From the NCBI RefSeq assembly GCF_963259705.1, contig NC_081842.1, positions 64,678,787 through 64,742,786 on the forward strand: a stretch of 64,000 nucleotides of DNA, written 5' to 3'. This DNA comes from Myotis daubentonii (lineage: Eukaryota > Chordata > Mammalia > Chiroptera > Vespertilionidae). Below, in pieces: positions 45,565-59,338 of this stretch. The translations under genes and the position numbers were made by a program. A model generated the notes under the pieces. That model was given only the letters and a program-made list of their open reading frames with translations, was not told the DNA's origin and ran no database searches. Each line of letters begins with the position of its first letter. The first letter of the stretch is position 1.

Positions 45565-47320
45565 ATCAGAAATCCTAACACTGAAGAGCACAAAACCTAC
45601 AACCAGAAAGCAGTTTGTAATTTAGCCATTAATTAATGTACGCTGCTCAATGTCATCTTAGATGTAGGGATCCTCCATAATGTTCAAGATGAGCCATCCA
45701 TTTTCTTTTTTGTGTCTCAGAAAGTCAGGTTTTTATTTTGGGTTTGGGGTTGTTTTTTTGTGTGTTTTTTGTTTGTTTGTTTGTTTGTTTGTTTTTTGCT
45801 TGTATTTGGGTTTTGGCAGGGCTGGCAGTAAGAAAAGGATATTGAAAAGTTTGGTTTTTCATAGCTTCATTTTTAAATAGAATCTCCAGTGACCTCTCTG
45901 ACAAACTATTCATACTTTGCCTTATGCTAGATATTTAAAAAAATGCCTTCTTGGGCAGTGATTGGTTAAGACAGAGAAAATAGATAAGGATTCACCCATG
46001 GGAGGAGGCTGAAACAGGCAAAGACAGTGACAGGCAGATAAACAGAAAAGGAGGAAGCGGTTAAAAATAAAATATCTCAGGTACCTGAGAAGCCCTGGCT
46101 GAGACAGAGAAGGAGATAAAAAGAGAAAGAGGGAAAATACAGTCTGAACTTCTGGTAATTGGAGAGGCTGGAGGAATGGGGGCTGGAGGCTCGGAGAGGG
46201 AAAGAAGAGCACAGAGAAAATGTACAATCCTGGGGAAGAGGAACTTAGGGAGAGGCTGAGAAAACTGAGAAATAACTCAGAGTATAGACAATGGGAACTT
46301 GAGACACTAAGAACCTCTTCGGTCTCGCCTCTCAGTTGTCTTATTAACTTCTATACCAGAAAAATCATGGGTAATTTAAAGAATTTTTCCTCCTTTCATT
46401 TAAAATAAACAAACACTTAAATAAGGAACCCTCTGTCTTATAAGACAAAATTCAAAATCAGGGTGAATGTGTCATAGGCATCCAGATTATTTGGAAGCTC
46501 AGTTCCTAAAATAGGAAGTTAGAGAACTTGGCAAATGTCTCTCCTGAATAAGAATCATATGTCATCATCATACTGTCTGCATTTCCTGCAATTGCTTCTC
46601 ACCCCTGCCTTTCTGTCTATAAATGTTTTCTTCTTTATGCACAGTTCATCCTAGTACATCCACCAGGTGAATAAAGGTGTTATTGCCTCTCATTCGCCAA
46701 TGACCATTGATGAAAGTCTTAGAATGTCTCAGTTCTATCCATTCTCAATCTGCAGAATGGATTCACAGTTGTAGCTGCTTTATTCTATAGCCCCTCTCTC
46801 CTTCAAAGATGAATAAAATGTGAATGTATTATGTTTCTAAATTGCCTTTTCCGAAGGAAAAAATATTTACCAGGAGCTTACAAGTGGTTAAGATGGTACA
46901 CTTTGGACCTCCAATTCACACTTTTCTATCATTAGTGACATTTTTGTGTTAGACATCCAATCACATGTAGATAGGCTTCTTTAGATATCTCTGTGAATTT
47001 ATCCTTGTATGACTGACTGTTCAGAGAAAAGTGCCATAAAAAAGAACAATGTAATTTTCATAACTGTAGTTTTACTTTGGAGATTGAGAGAAAACAAGGA
47101 CTCTTGGTTAGAATTCCAATGTGCAGATGTGGAGGACGTTTGTTAAACAATGCTCTCAGAAATCAAGTCTGCATGAGAACATGGGACAATATTGACTAAA
47201 GTACAAAACAGTTCAGCAAGTGACCTTCATGCTTCTGAGCAACTAGCCAATCCGAATTCATGACAAGAAGATACCATCCAATCAGTATTCATTTCATATG
47301 ATTAATGGCCAGCTGATGTC
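45565..47320. other. LSAMP intron with possible solo-LTR-like stretch
   Basis: A (TTTG)n run lies at about 45769-45795. The stretch 45950-46700 has LTR-like features (see findings), but no family is recognised. The remainder is AT-rich intron. Confidence 0.35.
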
Positions 47321-47333
47321 AGAAAATGGATGG

Positions 47334-47560
47334 CCCAGTCAGCATGACTGAGTGGTTGAGCATTGACCTATGAACCAGAAGGTCACAGGTTTGATTCTCA
47401 GTTGGGGCACATGCCCAGGTTGCAGGCTTGATCCCTAGTGTGGGACTTTCAGGAGGGAGCTGATCAATGATTCCCTCTCATCATTGATGTTCCTATCTCT
47501 CTCTACCTCTCCTTTCTCTCTGAAATCAATAAAAACATATTTTTTAAAAAGAGAAGAAAA
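47334..47560 (+). mobile_element. Ves-related SINE
   Basis: Head 'cccagtcagcatgactgagtggttgagcattgacctatgaacc', B-box-like 'ggtttgattc', body 'gctgatcaatgattccctctcatcattgatg', tail 'gaaatcaataaaaacatatttt'. Perfect 13-bp TSD AGAAAATGGATGG at 47321-47333 and 47561-47573. Confidence 0.95.
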
Positions 47561-47573
47561 AGAAAATGGATGG

Positions 47574-50520
47574 AAGTCAGCATTGTAAAATAATGGATCA
47601 GAGTTCAATTCTACAAAGTTGCAGGGTTAACAGGCTTGGAAAATGGTTTTTGCAGCTTTAGAAAATATACAAGTTTTTTGTTTGTTAGTTTTGTTTTTAG
47701 GAGATATTACTATCAACAGTAGGAAAGAATATAAACCCAAAACAAATGAATGGAAAAGAATTTATAGAACAATGCCTGTTGCTTTCTATTTATTGCAAAA
47801 GGCTCAGCTTTAGATAAATTTCTAATGACTTATGAGAAAGAATATTGCTAGAAAGCTGTAGCATGTGTTAATTTCCAAATATATTTCTAAGAACTTAGAA
47901 CAGAATATTTTAGTCCTATACTAGTTTTCCTTCTGGTTGATCAGAAGCTCAATTCCTTTTTCTCCCCAAATGTTTTCTATGATTAAGCAATTTTTTATGG
48001 AACAAGTTTCATTTCACACCAGGAATACCATGCCATTTTTGGGATATAGTTTATAGAGTTCAAATGGGAAGAGAACTCAGCCTGGGACACTGGCATTATG
48101 ACCCAAGGTTAAAAAAAACACACCACAAAACACTAGGAGGTACTCCCCAAAGCTCTGGTTACCACCAGTGAAATAACAATTCACTTCTGTTTTCTTCTAC
48201 TGAAACTGACATTGTAAGTAACAAAATGTAGTGAGGTTTCAAAGAAAGGAAAATGACCTTTAAATTTTCTGAAGCATAAAGGCCACTTCATGCAATAAAG
48301 AGCAGCAAGAGATACGTGGCCTTAGAGGTGAGTGAGATGATTCAGATTAAGGTATAAAAGGAGAACATAGCTGGGACCTTGGGGCTTGTCCTTTCTGAAG
48401 TCATAAGGACCAAGGTCTCCTTTAGATGGAAGACACAGGTGGATGAACCTCAAAAGACTCGGTACAGATAATAACCAAAGGTCTCCATAATTATTCAAAG
48501 TATTCTAAGAGTTTTAAAATGGGTCAGCCAACATGCTGTATTCCAGTATTTTCATTATGCTTTTATAAAACCAGGATTAAAGGGAATATATGTGAAAATT
48601 AATGTGGAAATGTTTCCTACAGTATTATAATCTCAAAGTAAAAATTAAGATGTTTTTTCTACACAGAAAGAAACACAAACTTCCATCTGAGAGATTACTA
48701 TAAGGCTTATTCTTCTTTGATATAGGAAAAAAGAACTTGAGAAAGTGCAAAGAATAATCTATTCAGAAGTTCAGAGAACTGTGAAAATTTTCCAAATTAT
48801 AAAACGATTTCTGCAACTAAAGTCAATAGGAGAAAATAGTTACAATCTATTTTTTAGTACTGTTATGCAATTCCAAATGATAATGAATTTATAGTTTAAA
48901 TGAAATGACCATTTCTTAAGGGGGAAATTAATTGGCAAAGGAGTAATAGTCTGAAAACTTAAGAATATTTTTCTACATATCAAACCCCCTCCCAATTCTA
49001 GAATAAACTATAGGAGTAAACAGGGTGTCATATATTTTGTATGACAAGTTTATCTTAAATTAAGGGTCAGTGTATTGCAGGCACTAAATCTTACTGAAGT
49101 TAAAATACAAGTTGGTTTTAGAACCAATGAATACATTAATTTAACTTAATAAAATATGTAAGAAAAATAGTAAACAAAGATGGTAATGATGAAAGGGTAT
49201 CTTTAAACAGAAAAATCATAAGCCTCACTAAAGGCACTTGAATCTCTTCAAAGCCTATTTGTACTTAGAATTATTTACCAAAAAAATAGTAAATACCTGT
49301 TGTATGGAGAGATTAACATCTGAACTAATTGAGAATATACCATGGTTAGAAGGAATAATCTCTGTCCCTTCTTTATCTATGTAGAGGTGAGAAATCTGTT
49401 GTACTGTGATCAAAATTATTATTCATGGAATCACAGTACTTAAAGGAACTTTATTGTTTATGCTATTGGATATTTTAGGAATAGTGATTTGTTAACCTCC
49501 TTTGGAAGCTCATTCCAAGATTATATCAAGAAAAAATATCCTAAACCTCCAATCAGGATAATAGCCACTATCTAATTTCTGTTCATATTCCCAGGCCCAA
49601 AGGTATTTATAAAGAAAATCATAGAGCCACCAATTCCATGCTTTCTAAAATCAACTGACTCCTTGCTGCCACTAGGAATGCTTATATCTAACTCTTTCTG
49701 CACATCTCATATACATTCCATAATGGATGTAACAAGGGCTTTTCATTCTTTTCAAGTTTATAAATTCTACAATATTCCTGGCTTCTTCTCACTTCATTCT
49801 GCTAGATTTCATCTAGCATTTTCATTTTTTTTCCTCTTCAACTTATCCCTTCTAAAACAAATACTAGTACAAGGTAAACATTTTCTAGGATTGATGGATG
49901 AGGTCCAATATGACCAACTACCCAACTATTTTATTTTTTCTCTGTCCATCTGTGTGCTCTTTTTTCCTCCTAAATATTCTGTTTCTTTAACCCTGGTGTA
50001 TCGATCTTATTTTGCCTTTTCAGTATCTCTCTATGTATTCTTAACTCTCTGCCTTAGATGCATGGCTCAGTATTAACTTTTTTTTTCCTATTTTACAGTG
50101 TCACCCTCTCTACCAATAAACAAATTTCTTCTTTTGGGCCATATTTATCAAAACAGTAGACTTTGTTTCCTTAGTCACCTTTTTTACTTTTAGTTGAATT
50201 TGGCAATGACCAGTTTCTAACTAATTGCAAAATCAAATGGTCTTGGCATGATCTCAATTCTCTTTGTTTCATGATAGCCCTCTAAAGGCCACTTGTAGGC
50301 TCTATTTCTTTTCTTGCTTTTCTTCTTATCCTTCTTTTTCTTTCTTTTTCCTTTCTTATGACTCCTCTTTTTTTCTTCACTGGCTCTTTTTCATATTTTT
50401 CATCTATGAAATGGGATGCGATTTGGGTTTTTTTGTTTTGTTTTGTTTTGTTTTGTATTTTTACCTTATATGAGTTCTTCAAAGAATAGAATTTATTTAC
50501 AAAGCAGAAATACTATTAAT
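47574..50520. other. LSAMP intron, no repeat recognised
   Basis: About 2.9 kb, AT-rich. The 137-codon open frame near 49663-50076 is pyrimidine-rich and has no recognisable domain or splice pattern. A (GTTTT)n run is at about 50430-50455. Confidence 0.4.
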
Positions 50521-50524
50521 AATA

Positions 50525-50735
50525 TTCCAGTGTGGTTCAGTGATTGAGCATCAACCTATGAACCAATAGGTCATGGTTTGATTCCTGGTCAGGGCACATG
50601 CCGGGGTTGCAGACTCAATCACTAGTAGGAGGCATGCACGAGGCAGCTGATCAATGATTCTCTCTCATCATTGATGTTTCTATTTCTCTCTCCCTCTCCC
50701 TTCCTCTCTGAAATCGAGAAAAATATATAAAATAA
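50525..50735 (+). mobile_element. Ves-related SINE
   Basis: Head 'ccagtgtggttcagtgattgagcatcaacctatgaacc', 'ggtttgattcctggtcagggcacatgcc', body 'gctgatcaatgattctctctcatcattgatg', tail 'gaaatcgagaaaaatatat'. TSD not clear. Confidence 0.9.
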
Positions 50736-50889
50736 TGATAATAATAGTGGATTTTGAGTTTATTTCCTCACAATTCGTTACTATAATAAAAGGAATAAAA
50801 TGTCTTGCTTAGCACCATTGCTTTTCAAAATTTCATAATAAACTATTGGTAAGTCATTTTTTTTTATATATGATGGGAATATTACTGGA

Positions 50890-51040
50890 TTAGAATGTAA
50901 AAGACCTTGGTGATTTAGCCTCGCCGACTGTGAGTTTCCTTATCTGTAAATGAGGATTAAAATCACTGCCTCCTTCATTGTTGTGATAATCAAATGACAG
51001 ATTGTACATAAAAGCACCTTATAAATGTGAAAGCACTGTT
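50890..51040 (+). repeat. MIR SINE remnant
   Basis: 'gtgagtttccttatctgtaaatgaggattaaaatcactgcc' and 'ttgttgtgataatcaaatgacagattgtacataaaagcacc' are MIR blocks in plus order. Confidence 0.65.
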
Positions 51041-51434
51041 TTGATCCATCCTATATTCTTACTGAGAGCCAATGTTAAATATATCCACAAATTATCCAAG
51101 TGGTCTTTTACTTTTTTCATTTATTGGAGGCATAGGTTTTGCCTCTGCAAAGGGAAAAAAAATCACTATAACTTTTTTGCCTTAAGACGGAAGATTGTGT
51201 CTCTTCAAATTCCTTCCAACCCCCAGAGCTTTGTCCTTGGGGATTTCACCTTCCATGACTACTCAAAAATAATAGCTATTGAGTGTGTCATAACATCTAC
51301 CAATTTCTTAAATAACCTAGGGTGAATTTAATTCATTCTGCTCCTCAAGGATATGAAAACATCTTCTCTTTTAGTTTGTCACACATTCCTTCATTTATAA
51401 CTGGAACTTGCTCCAGTCAGCTATTCATATTTAA

Positions 51435-51532
51435 GCTTGAAAGAGAGAGAGATGAAGGGAGAGAGGGATGAAGAGAGTGAAAAAAAAAGAAGGGGAAAGA
51501 GAAAGAGGAAGAGGGAGAGAGACAAAAGAAAC
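51435..51532. repeat. GA-rich low-complexity run
   Basis: Nearly pure purine tract of GAGAGA/GGAAAG type over about 100 bases. Confidence 0.85.
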
Positions 51533-51606
51533 CACAGAACTTATTAATAATAACATGAAAGAGAGTGGAAAATTAAAGTTTCTTATAAGATTTCAAACTG
51601 TAGTGA

Positions 51607-52030
51607 CTGGGTTTATTAGTTAGGATTCTCCAGAAAAACAAAAACAAGGAACTGGATTCATATAAGGGTTTTGCTCCCACAGGTATGGAAGCTGAGAAAT
51701 ATCATGTACTTCTAGCCTGAATCGAAAGGCCTGAGAACCAAGAAAGCTGATGGTGTAAATTTCCATCCGAGTAAAGGAGAAGGGTGACGTCCCACCTTAG
51801 GCAGGCCAAATTCCCTCTTCCGCCACCTTTCTCTTCCACTGAGGTCTTCAGTCAATAGGATGAGGCCACCATCTACATTAGAGAGGATGACCTCCTTCAC
51901 TAGGTCTACCAATTCAAACGCTAATCTCACCCAGAAACATCCTTATGGACACACCCAGAATAATGTTTGACCCAAAGTCTGGCACCCCTGTTTCCGAGTC
52001 AAGCTGACACATATAATTAACCATCACACC
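51607..52030 (-). repeat. Old LTR-type mammalian repeat
   Basis: 'ttattagttaggattctccagaaaaac', 'gaaaggcctgagaaccaagaaagctgatggtgtaaattt', 'caattcaaacgctaatctcacccagaaacatcc', 'gacacacccagaataatgtttgac', 'agtcaagctgacacatataattaaccatcac'. This is the full layout of a familiar mammalian repeat of LTR type, name not certain. Strand is a guess. Confidence 0.55.
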
Positions 52031-52399
52031 GAGAGAAATGGTCAAATAAAGAACCCAGAAGAAAAGTTGCTTTGGGAAGAAGGGACTATTGGTACATGCT
52101 GTTTGAGTTTCGTGTAGACAGACATGTGAAGGAGGCTGCATCAATGGTAGGCTGGGACTCAGGAAAAAGATAAGGATTAGAAATGTAGACTCGTGATTAA
52201 TTTACATAAAAGGCATTAGTCAAGAATTTTTAAGAAATCAATAACCTAGTCTGGATGATGATCAAGAAAAAGTCAACAGTCTGGTGGTTTACACACCTCT
52301 ATGGCTAGAAAAGTTGGAGGATAACTTGGTAGAGACAGAAGCACAGAGACCAAGAGAATGGTTTTTATTCTTGAGTAAGGCATCTTTATTCACTGTCTC

Positions 52400-53405
52400 T
52401 ATAACATCACTTCCTATTTCTCTTACTTTCTTGAAGTTTCATTAATCAAATTCCTCATTTCATAGATTGACTGAAGTTGGTTTCTCAGAAAAGATCATAT
52501 GCTTTGTCCCTTTGCTTGCTCCTTTAGTCTTCTAAATGCAATAATCCCCCAAAGCTCTCTTCAGTCCTCTGCTTCAGTCATCTTTGTAAATCAGAAAAAT
52601 GAAAAAGTATATAGTAACCTCTTTCAAAACCTATATTTACAATAAACTGGCTAAAAAGCCCACCTGGATGTCTCTCATGTTTATATCCCAAGCACAAAGT
52701 ATCCTAAACAGAACCCACAGTCTTCCAATAAAATATTTCTAATGACTTAGGAATAATCCAAGATGCCCAGGTTGTAAATCTTGAAAACAACATTGATTTG
52801 TTTCTCTATCCAGCCCCTTACTGTCCCCCCTTTCCAACATCTAATCCTATCAATTCTACCTACAGAACATCCTCCAAATTGTTGATGTAAGAACGTCCGT
52901 ATCTGTAAAGAAATTTTATAAGAGTTGATTACCCTGTGAGGTTACTTTCCATAGAACCTCCTTTTTTCATTAATAAATTTTATACCTTTTGTATTATTAC
53001 TGTCACCAACACCATTCTAATTCAATACCTCTTTGTTACTTAAGAATGGTATTAACCTTCCACATTTTTGCCTCTAATCTGTCCTTGCTCCAAATTAATC
53101 TTTCTAAAGTACAATTTAAAGCATATCATTTCACTACTCCAAAATGTTTAATTGCTTTTTATTACCCATTGAATTAAATTCAAAATACTTAAAATAATAT
53201 TTTATACCATCCACCATCTGGTGATATTTCAAATTTCTAGACTTAGCTTCCATTTCTCCCTTTCAGAGATTCATGGCTGCATTCAAACTATATGTTCTTT
53301 GCCTGTCTCTTTCAGCTCTTTGCTCATTCTATTCTTGCCAGTAATATCCTTTCTACTCACCCTTCTCTGTGAAGCTTTTGTTGATTGCTCCAGTAGAAAG
53401 TAATG
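52400..53405 (+). repeat. L2 LINE remnant
   Basis: 'cccagcccc...aacatctaatcctatcaattctacctacag', 'tccttgctccaaattaatctttctaaagtacaatttaaagcatatcatttcactactccaaaatg', 'cattgaattaaattcaaaatactta' and 'agctctttgctcattctattc' follow L2 3' text in plus order. No ORF preserved. Confidence 0.6.
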
Positions 53406-53409
53406 TATA

Positions 53410-54760
53410 ATACAAAATGTTTTGGACTTTATGGTAAGTAGATTATATACATTATCATGCAAATTCTCCTAATAACTCTATCACATATTTACTGTTTTCT
53501 AAATTTACCAATGAATAAGCTGGTGTTTATGTGGATTTTAAAAATTAGCTCAAAATAACATAACATAACAGCATTCCATATTCGACTGACCTTAAAGTCA
53601 GTGCTTTTAACCTTAATCCAAATATTTTTAGAAGCCATAATAATAGGTGAAATGTTTTAATAATGACATATTAAATGCTTATGCTGTGTATTCTTAGCCT
53701 GGTTTATCAAAGTATAATTTACATATAATATTCACCCTTTTTAGTGTATAGTTCTATTAATTTGGCATTTTTACCTTTATTTTTCCAAAGTTCTGTTTTA
53801 GAATCAAGTGATTTACTTTTACAGTGTTCCTTAGTAGTTTAATATCATTTCAACATCTTTTGGCTTTCCTTTTACCCTATATTTATTTGGAAATGATGAA
53901 TGGTGTCCACATTGTTTCTAGTAACTTTCCAAACTGGTTTTTATGAACTAGTAGAATTTGATCATAGAATTCTGAAGCTAAGTATATAATTATAACCAGA
54001 AATCATAGTTGTTGGTTGTTTTCTTTTCCCATTAGAGCTTACTTATTAGGGTCCTAAACCTAAAGAAATGTGCATTCTTGCAAATAATTTTCTTCATCTT
54101 TATCTAATCAATGTACAGAATTGGTAGGATTTATATTATTATATAGCCACAGCAAACTAAGAAAATTTACCATCTCAAATGATAAGTCAGTGCAATTCAG
54201 ATTGAAATCATAGGGGAAAATGTAAGTATGAAATTCATTTTTTTCAAATGCTGCATTTCTGCTAAACTTGTATAAATAATTGATCTATCTATTTATTAAT
54301 TCAATAAGGATTTATTGATAACCTTCTATGTGAAACATTATAAAACTTTATCTTACGCAGGCTACCATATAATAGGTATTCTAATTGCCTAATTTATATG
54401 TAGTATGCAAAGGAAATCCCCAGGATGATAATGACTTTGACAAAAGTTAATGGCTAAATTAAAGTGTTGGAGTCACCAAAAGAGAATTTTTGAAAATTTT
54501 CATTTTTTATTAACTTTTAGAAAAAGCTAAGAAGAGAATATCTTGCATGTTATTCATGATCAGCAGCAATTAAATAATAATTAGGAAAACACAGCGTTGA
54601 TGCTGAGAATGGTTTTAAAGCTTAAGTAGTATTAGGTCAGTCAGTGCATTAGAAATAAGAAGACCAGATTTCATACGAAAGCAACAGTCCTTTTACTAAT
54701 GTGAAGGAAAATGAGCAAGTATTCCCCCTTAGGGCCTTTGAAGATAAGATAAAGCCCCTT
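53410..54760. other. LSAMP intron, no gene recognised
   Basis: AT-rich. No firm repeat or exon. Confidence 0.35.
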
Positions 54761-54761
54761 T

Positions 54762-54780
54762 AAAGAGCTTTATTATGGAG
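54762..54780. repeat. L1 target-site copy, left
   Basis: AAAGAGCTTTATTATGGAG pairs with AAAGAACTTTACTATGAAG at 62465-62483 (16 of 19 matching), a diverged target-site duplication. Confidence 0.75.
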
Positions 54781-56402
54781 TGACATCAGAAGAATGGCGG
54801 TGTGAGAGATCCCCTTCGAGTCTGAACAATTTGAACAGCTATAATTCAACAAGGGATTCCCTGCTCAATGCACAAACACGTCTGAGAGATCCGCTTATTG
54901 AAACATCTAAAGGTGGACAAGCTGGAGCAAACAGGGGAGGCAAGTAGGGAGAAGCGCTCCAAGAAGCCATAAACACAGTGCTACAGCCTGGAGCTCACTG
55001 CAGGGCTCAGCCCAGAAAGGGGAGGAATCGGGTTGTTACTAAGATTCCCTTCAGCTGGGAAGAGCAAAGGGGTTTAGTAAGCATTCCTGCAGGAGTGGGC
55101 AGTAAAAGCTGGGGCTGAGCCCAGTGACCTGGGCAAGGACGATGCACAGAGGTGTGGCATGGTTGTCTGGCAATCATTACAGACAAAGAAACAAAGCTAT
55201 GGAACCTGGCTGCCTTCTCTTCACCTCCCAGAGCTTGCCTCCGCTTACCCTTTGTGTCTGCTTGCTGAGCATATTGTCCTCAAACCTGAGAACTGGTACT
55301 ACAGAAACATTTTTTCCCTGAGTGAAGGGCACACACTGTGACTGAACCCAGGGTTGGGTGGAGGCACAGGAGGCATTCTGCCGAGATCTTCTGGTTGCTA
55401 TTGTAAGGAAGACAAAGCAACAAAGGAAGTGGCAAGGTTCCCCAGCTCACGCCACATCCACAAATCAAGGTTATAGTACTGTTGGTGCCTGGGATTTGGA
55501 GCCCCATCACCCACTGTGCTCCCTGTGGGATTAGTCCCTTGGGACTGGAACAACCAGATCACAGGGGTGGTGCCCACCTTCCCAGGGAACACAGGCCATT
55601 TCCTACCACCCCAAGAAGATCTGAAAGCCAGAGAAGTGCAAGAGAGCTTAAAGAAAACTTGTGATTTAGCGCCACCTACTGGAAAACAATAGAAACACTT
55701 CTCATCAATCTACTAGAAAAGTGCCACGCATAACATTAGATGCCTAGACAGAGAAGAATCCATCAAATACCAAGAATAACCAAGGTAACAAGGCAGCTTA
55801 GAAAGAAAATGAAAAGTAAACTAAAACTAAAAGACATAGAAATATAAGACTTAAATGACAGAGAATTCAAGATTGCAGCACTGAAAAAAATCAATAAGAT
55901 TCAAGAAAACACTGGCAGTTTAATGAACTCAGAACTCAAATCAATGAACAAAATGAGTACTTTACCAAAAATATTGAAACTTTTAAAAATAAACAAATAG
56001 AAATTCTGAGATGAAGAACTCAAGAAAAGAGATCAACAATTAATTATCAAGCATAGGAAATAGAGCTGACCAGAAGGAGGAAAGAATTAGTGATATTGAA
56101 GATATAAATATGAAAAATTTGCAGAAGGGAGAAGAGAGAGATTTGAGCATATTTTAAAAAATGAAAGAACTCTTTGAGAACTGTCTACCTCCATCAGAAA
56201 GAGCAATATAAGGATAATAGGCATACCAAAAGAAGAGGGGGAGAAAGGAATTAAGAGTCTCTTCAAACAAATAGTTGACAAGAACTTTCCTAATCTATGG
56301 AAAGAGCTAGATCCTTGAATCCAAGAAGCAAACAGGATATCTAACTACCTCAATCCAAAAAGGCCTTCTCCAAGGCACATTATATTAAAACTGTCAAAAA
56401 TT

Positions 56403-56588
56403 TCCCAGCAGGAGTGGCTCAGTGGTTGAACATCAACCTATGAACCAAAAGGACACTAGTTCAATTCCCAGATAGAACAATCCCAGGAGGAGGCATGTAG
56501 GAGACAACTGATCAATATTTCTATCTCTCTATCCATCTCCCCTCCCCTCTTTTTAAAATCAATCAAAACATTTTTTTAAAAAAAAAGA
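56403..56588 (+). mobile_element. Ves-related SINE in L1
   Basis: Head 'ccagcaggagtggctcagtggttgaacatcaacctatgaacc', shortened B-box region, body 'gacaactgatcaatatttctatc', tail 'aaaatcaatcaaaacattttt'. About 40 bases shorter than its relatives in the middle. Confidence 0.85.
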
Positions 56589-57453
56589 TTCATGTTTAAC
56601 ATTAAGGAGAATAAAACCTTTAAATAAACAGTCAAACTTCATGACAAAGGAAGAATTCTGAAGGCAAACAGGGAAAGGAAGAAAGAAACCTATAAAGGAA
56701 AGCCCATTAGGTTGTCATCAGACTTCTCAGCAGAAACTCAACAAACCAGAAGAGAGTGGAACCAAATATTCAAACTATTGAAAGAGAGAAATTACCAGCC
56801 AATAATAATATATCCAGAAAAGTTATCCTTTAGAAATAAAGGAAAAATAAAGACCTTTCCAGACATACAGAAGCTGGGGGAATTTATCACCAAAAGACCT
56901 TATTGCAGGATATACTCAAGAGGTTATTCTACCTGAAACAAATAACAAATGGTCACAAAACTACAAGTAAGATCACCAACAAACTTGCACCATAAATGGG
57001 GATAACTTGTGACAACAAAAACCAAGTGCTAGGGGATAAGGGTCTGAATTTGCAAAAGAGGATGGAGATCAGACCCATTCAAAAGAAAAAGGACTACTGT
57101 ATATATGAAACTTTATTTTTCATAAACTTAATGCTAACACACACACAAAAAAAAAACACCAAAAAACTGAGACACATAACTTACAAAAAGAGGAAAAAAG
57201 TATGGAATACCACCAAACAAAAACAATAGACAGAAACACAAAGGAAAAAAACCAGTGGGGGCACAGAACTACCAGAAAACAAGATAAAATGTTTATAGGG
57301 CGTCCTTATAACATCAATAATTACCCAAGATGTGAATGGACTGAATTCACCAATGAAAAGGCATAGAGTAGCAGATTGGATAAAAAATAAAACTTAACTA
57401 TATGCTGCCTTCAGGAGACATAGTTAAGTTGCAAAGACAAAGTTAGACTCAAA

Positions 57454-57741
57454 GTGAAAAGGTGGGAAATGATTCTCCAAGTAAATAGCTTCCACAGAAA
57501 AGCAGGTGTAGCTTTACTTATATCTAACAAAATAGATTTCAAGATACCAAAGGTAACAAGAGACAAAGATGGACATTTTAAAATGATAACTGGGACACTA
57601 CATCAAGAAGACATAACACCTCTCAATGTATATGCACCCATTCCCAGTCAGGGAACACTGAACTATGTAAAGCAACTACCAATAGAACTATGGGGAGAAA
57701 CTGACAAAAACACAATCACAGTAGGGAGTCTACTCCATTGA
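57454..57741 (+). pseudogene. L1 ORF2 endonuclease fragment
   Basis: A 95-codon open stretch with the L1 pattern: KAGVALLISNKIDFK, a 'VTRDKDGHF' segment and 'LNVYAP' (the conserved strand before the catalytic Asn/His part). The usual 'GDFN' catalytic segment is replaced by 'VGSLLH' where the frame stops. Part of the L1 at 54781-62464. Confidence 0.8.
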
Positions 57742-59338
57742 CAGCTCAAGATAGATCATCCAAACAGAAAATCAATAAAGAAATATTGGCCTTAAATGAC
57801 ACATTAGGCCAAATGGACATAATTGACGTTTACAGTCTTTCATCCCAGGCCATCAGATTATACATTTTTCTCCAGTGCACATGGAACATTTTTAAGGATA
57901 GTCCATATGTTGGGTCACAAAACTAGTACCAACAAATTTAAGAAGATTGAAATCATACCAAGCATATTCTCTGATTATAATGCTTTAAATTAGAAATCAA
58001 CTACTAAAAGAAAGTTAAAAAAAAACACACAAATATGTGGAAACTGAACAACATACTTCTAAAAAATGACTGCATCAAAGAAGAAATAAAAGATGAGATG
58101 AAAAGATATAGAGACAAATAAGGATGGCAATACAACATATCAAAACTTCTAGGATGCAGTGAAAGTCATTATAAGTTTATATAATTACAGGCCTATCTCA
58201 AGAAACAAGAAAATTTTCAAATAAACAACCTGATATTACATCTTAAGAACTTGAAAAATAAGTATAAATGAAGACCAAAGTCAGCAGAATAGAGGAAATC
58301 AAAATTAGAACAGATTGAATAAAATAGAGAACAAAAAGACTATATAAAAAATAATACAACAAAGAGCTGGTTTCTTGAAAAGGATAATAAAATTGAGAAC
58401 CCCCTGGCTAGACACACTAAGGGAAAAAAAGGAAGACTCTTATAAATAAAATAGAAGTTACCACAGACATCATAGAAATACAAAGGATCGTACAATAATA
58501 CCATGAAAGACTATATGTCACCAAATTCAATAACCTAGAAAAATAGATAAGCTCCTAAAAATGTATAACCTTTCTAGACTGAGTCATGAAGAATTGGAAA
58601 AATTTAAATAGACTGATAAACAGTGAGGAAGTTGAATCAAACATCAGAAACCTCTTACAAATAAAAGTCCAGGACCAGGTGGCTTCACTAGTGAATTCTA
58701 CCAAACATTCAAAGGAGATTTACTACCTATGCTTCTCAAACTCTCCAAGAAAAATTGAAGAAGAGGCAGTACTTTCTAACACATTTTATGAAGTCAACAT
58801 GCCCCGATACCAAAACCAGGCAAGTATAACACAATAAAAGAAAACCAAAGACCAATATCTCTGATGAATACAGATGCAAAAAATCCTAAACAAAATACTA
58901 GCAAATAGAATACAACAATACATTAAGAAAATAATACATCACAATTAAGTGAGTTTCATTCTAGGGGCACAAAAATGGTTCAACATATGCAATTCAATTT
59001 TGTAAATTTGACATAAATAAGTAACCTATTACTGTCCACAGGATTAACACTGCTGTAAATTATTTTGCTGATCAGTTTTTGAAAATTTGATGTTTCTTGC
59101 CTGCCTTCTTAAGAAAATGTGATATGTAAACAAATATATAAATATATAATTTCCAAGGAAACACATACAACTTGATCAATGTAATACAATGACATTAATA
59201 AAACAAAGGATAAAAATCATATGATCTTATCAATAGGTACAGAAAAGGCATTTGATAATATACATTATCAATTTGTGATTAAAACAATAAAATAGGTATA
59301 GAAGAGAAGTACCTCAACATAATAAAGGCCCTCCACTA

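Noticed and set aside
49663..50076. 137-codon open frame rich in Phe, Leu and Ser
   Set aside because: Follows from a pyrimidine-rich strand; no family or splice evidence.
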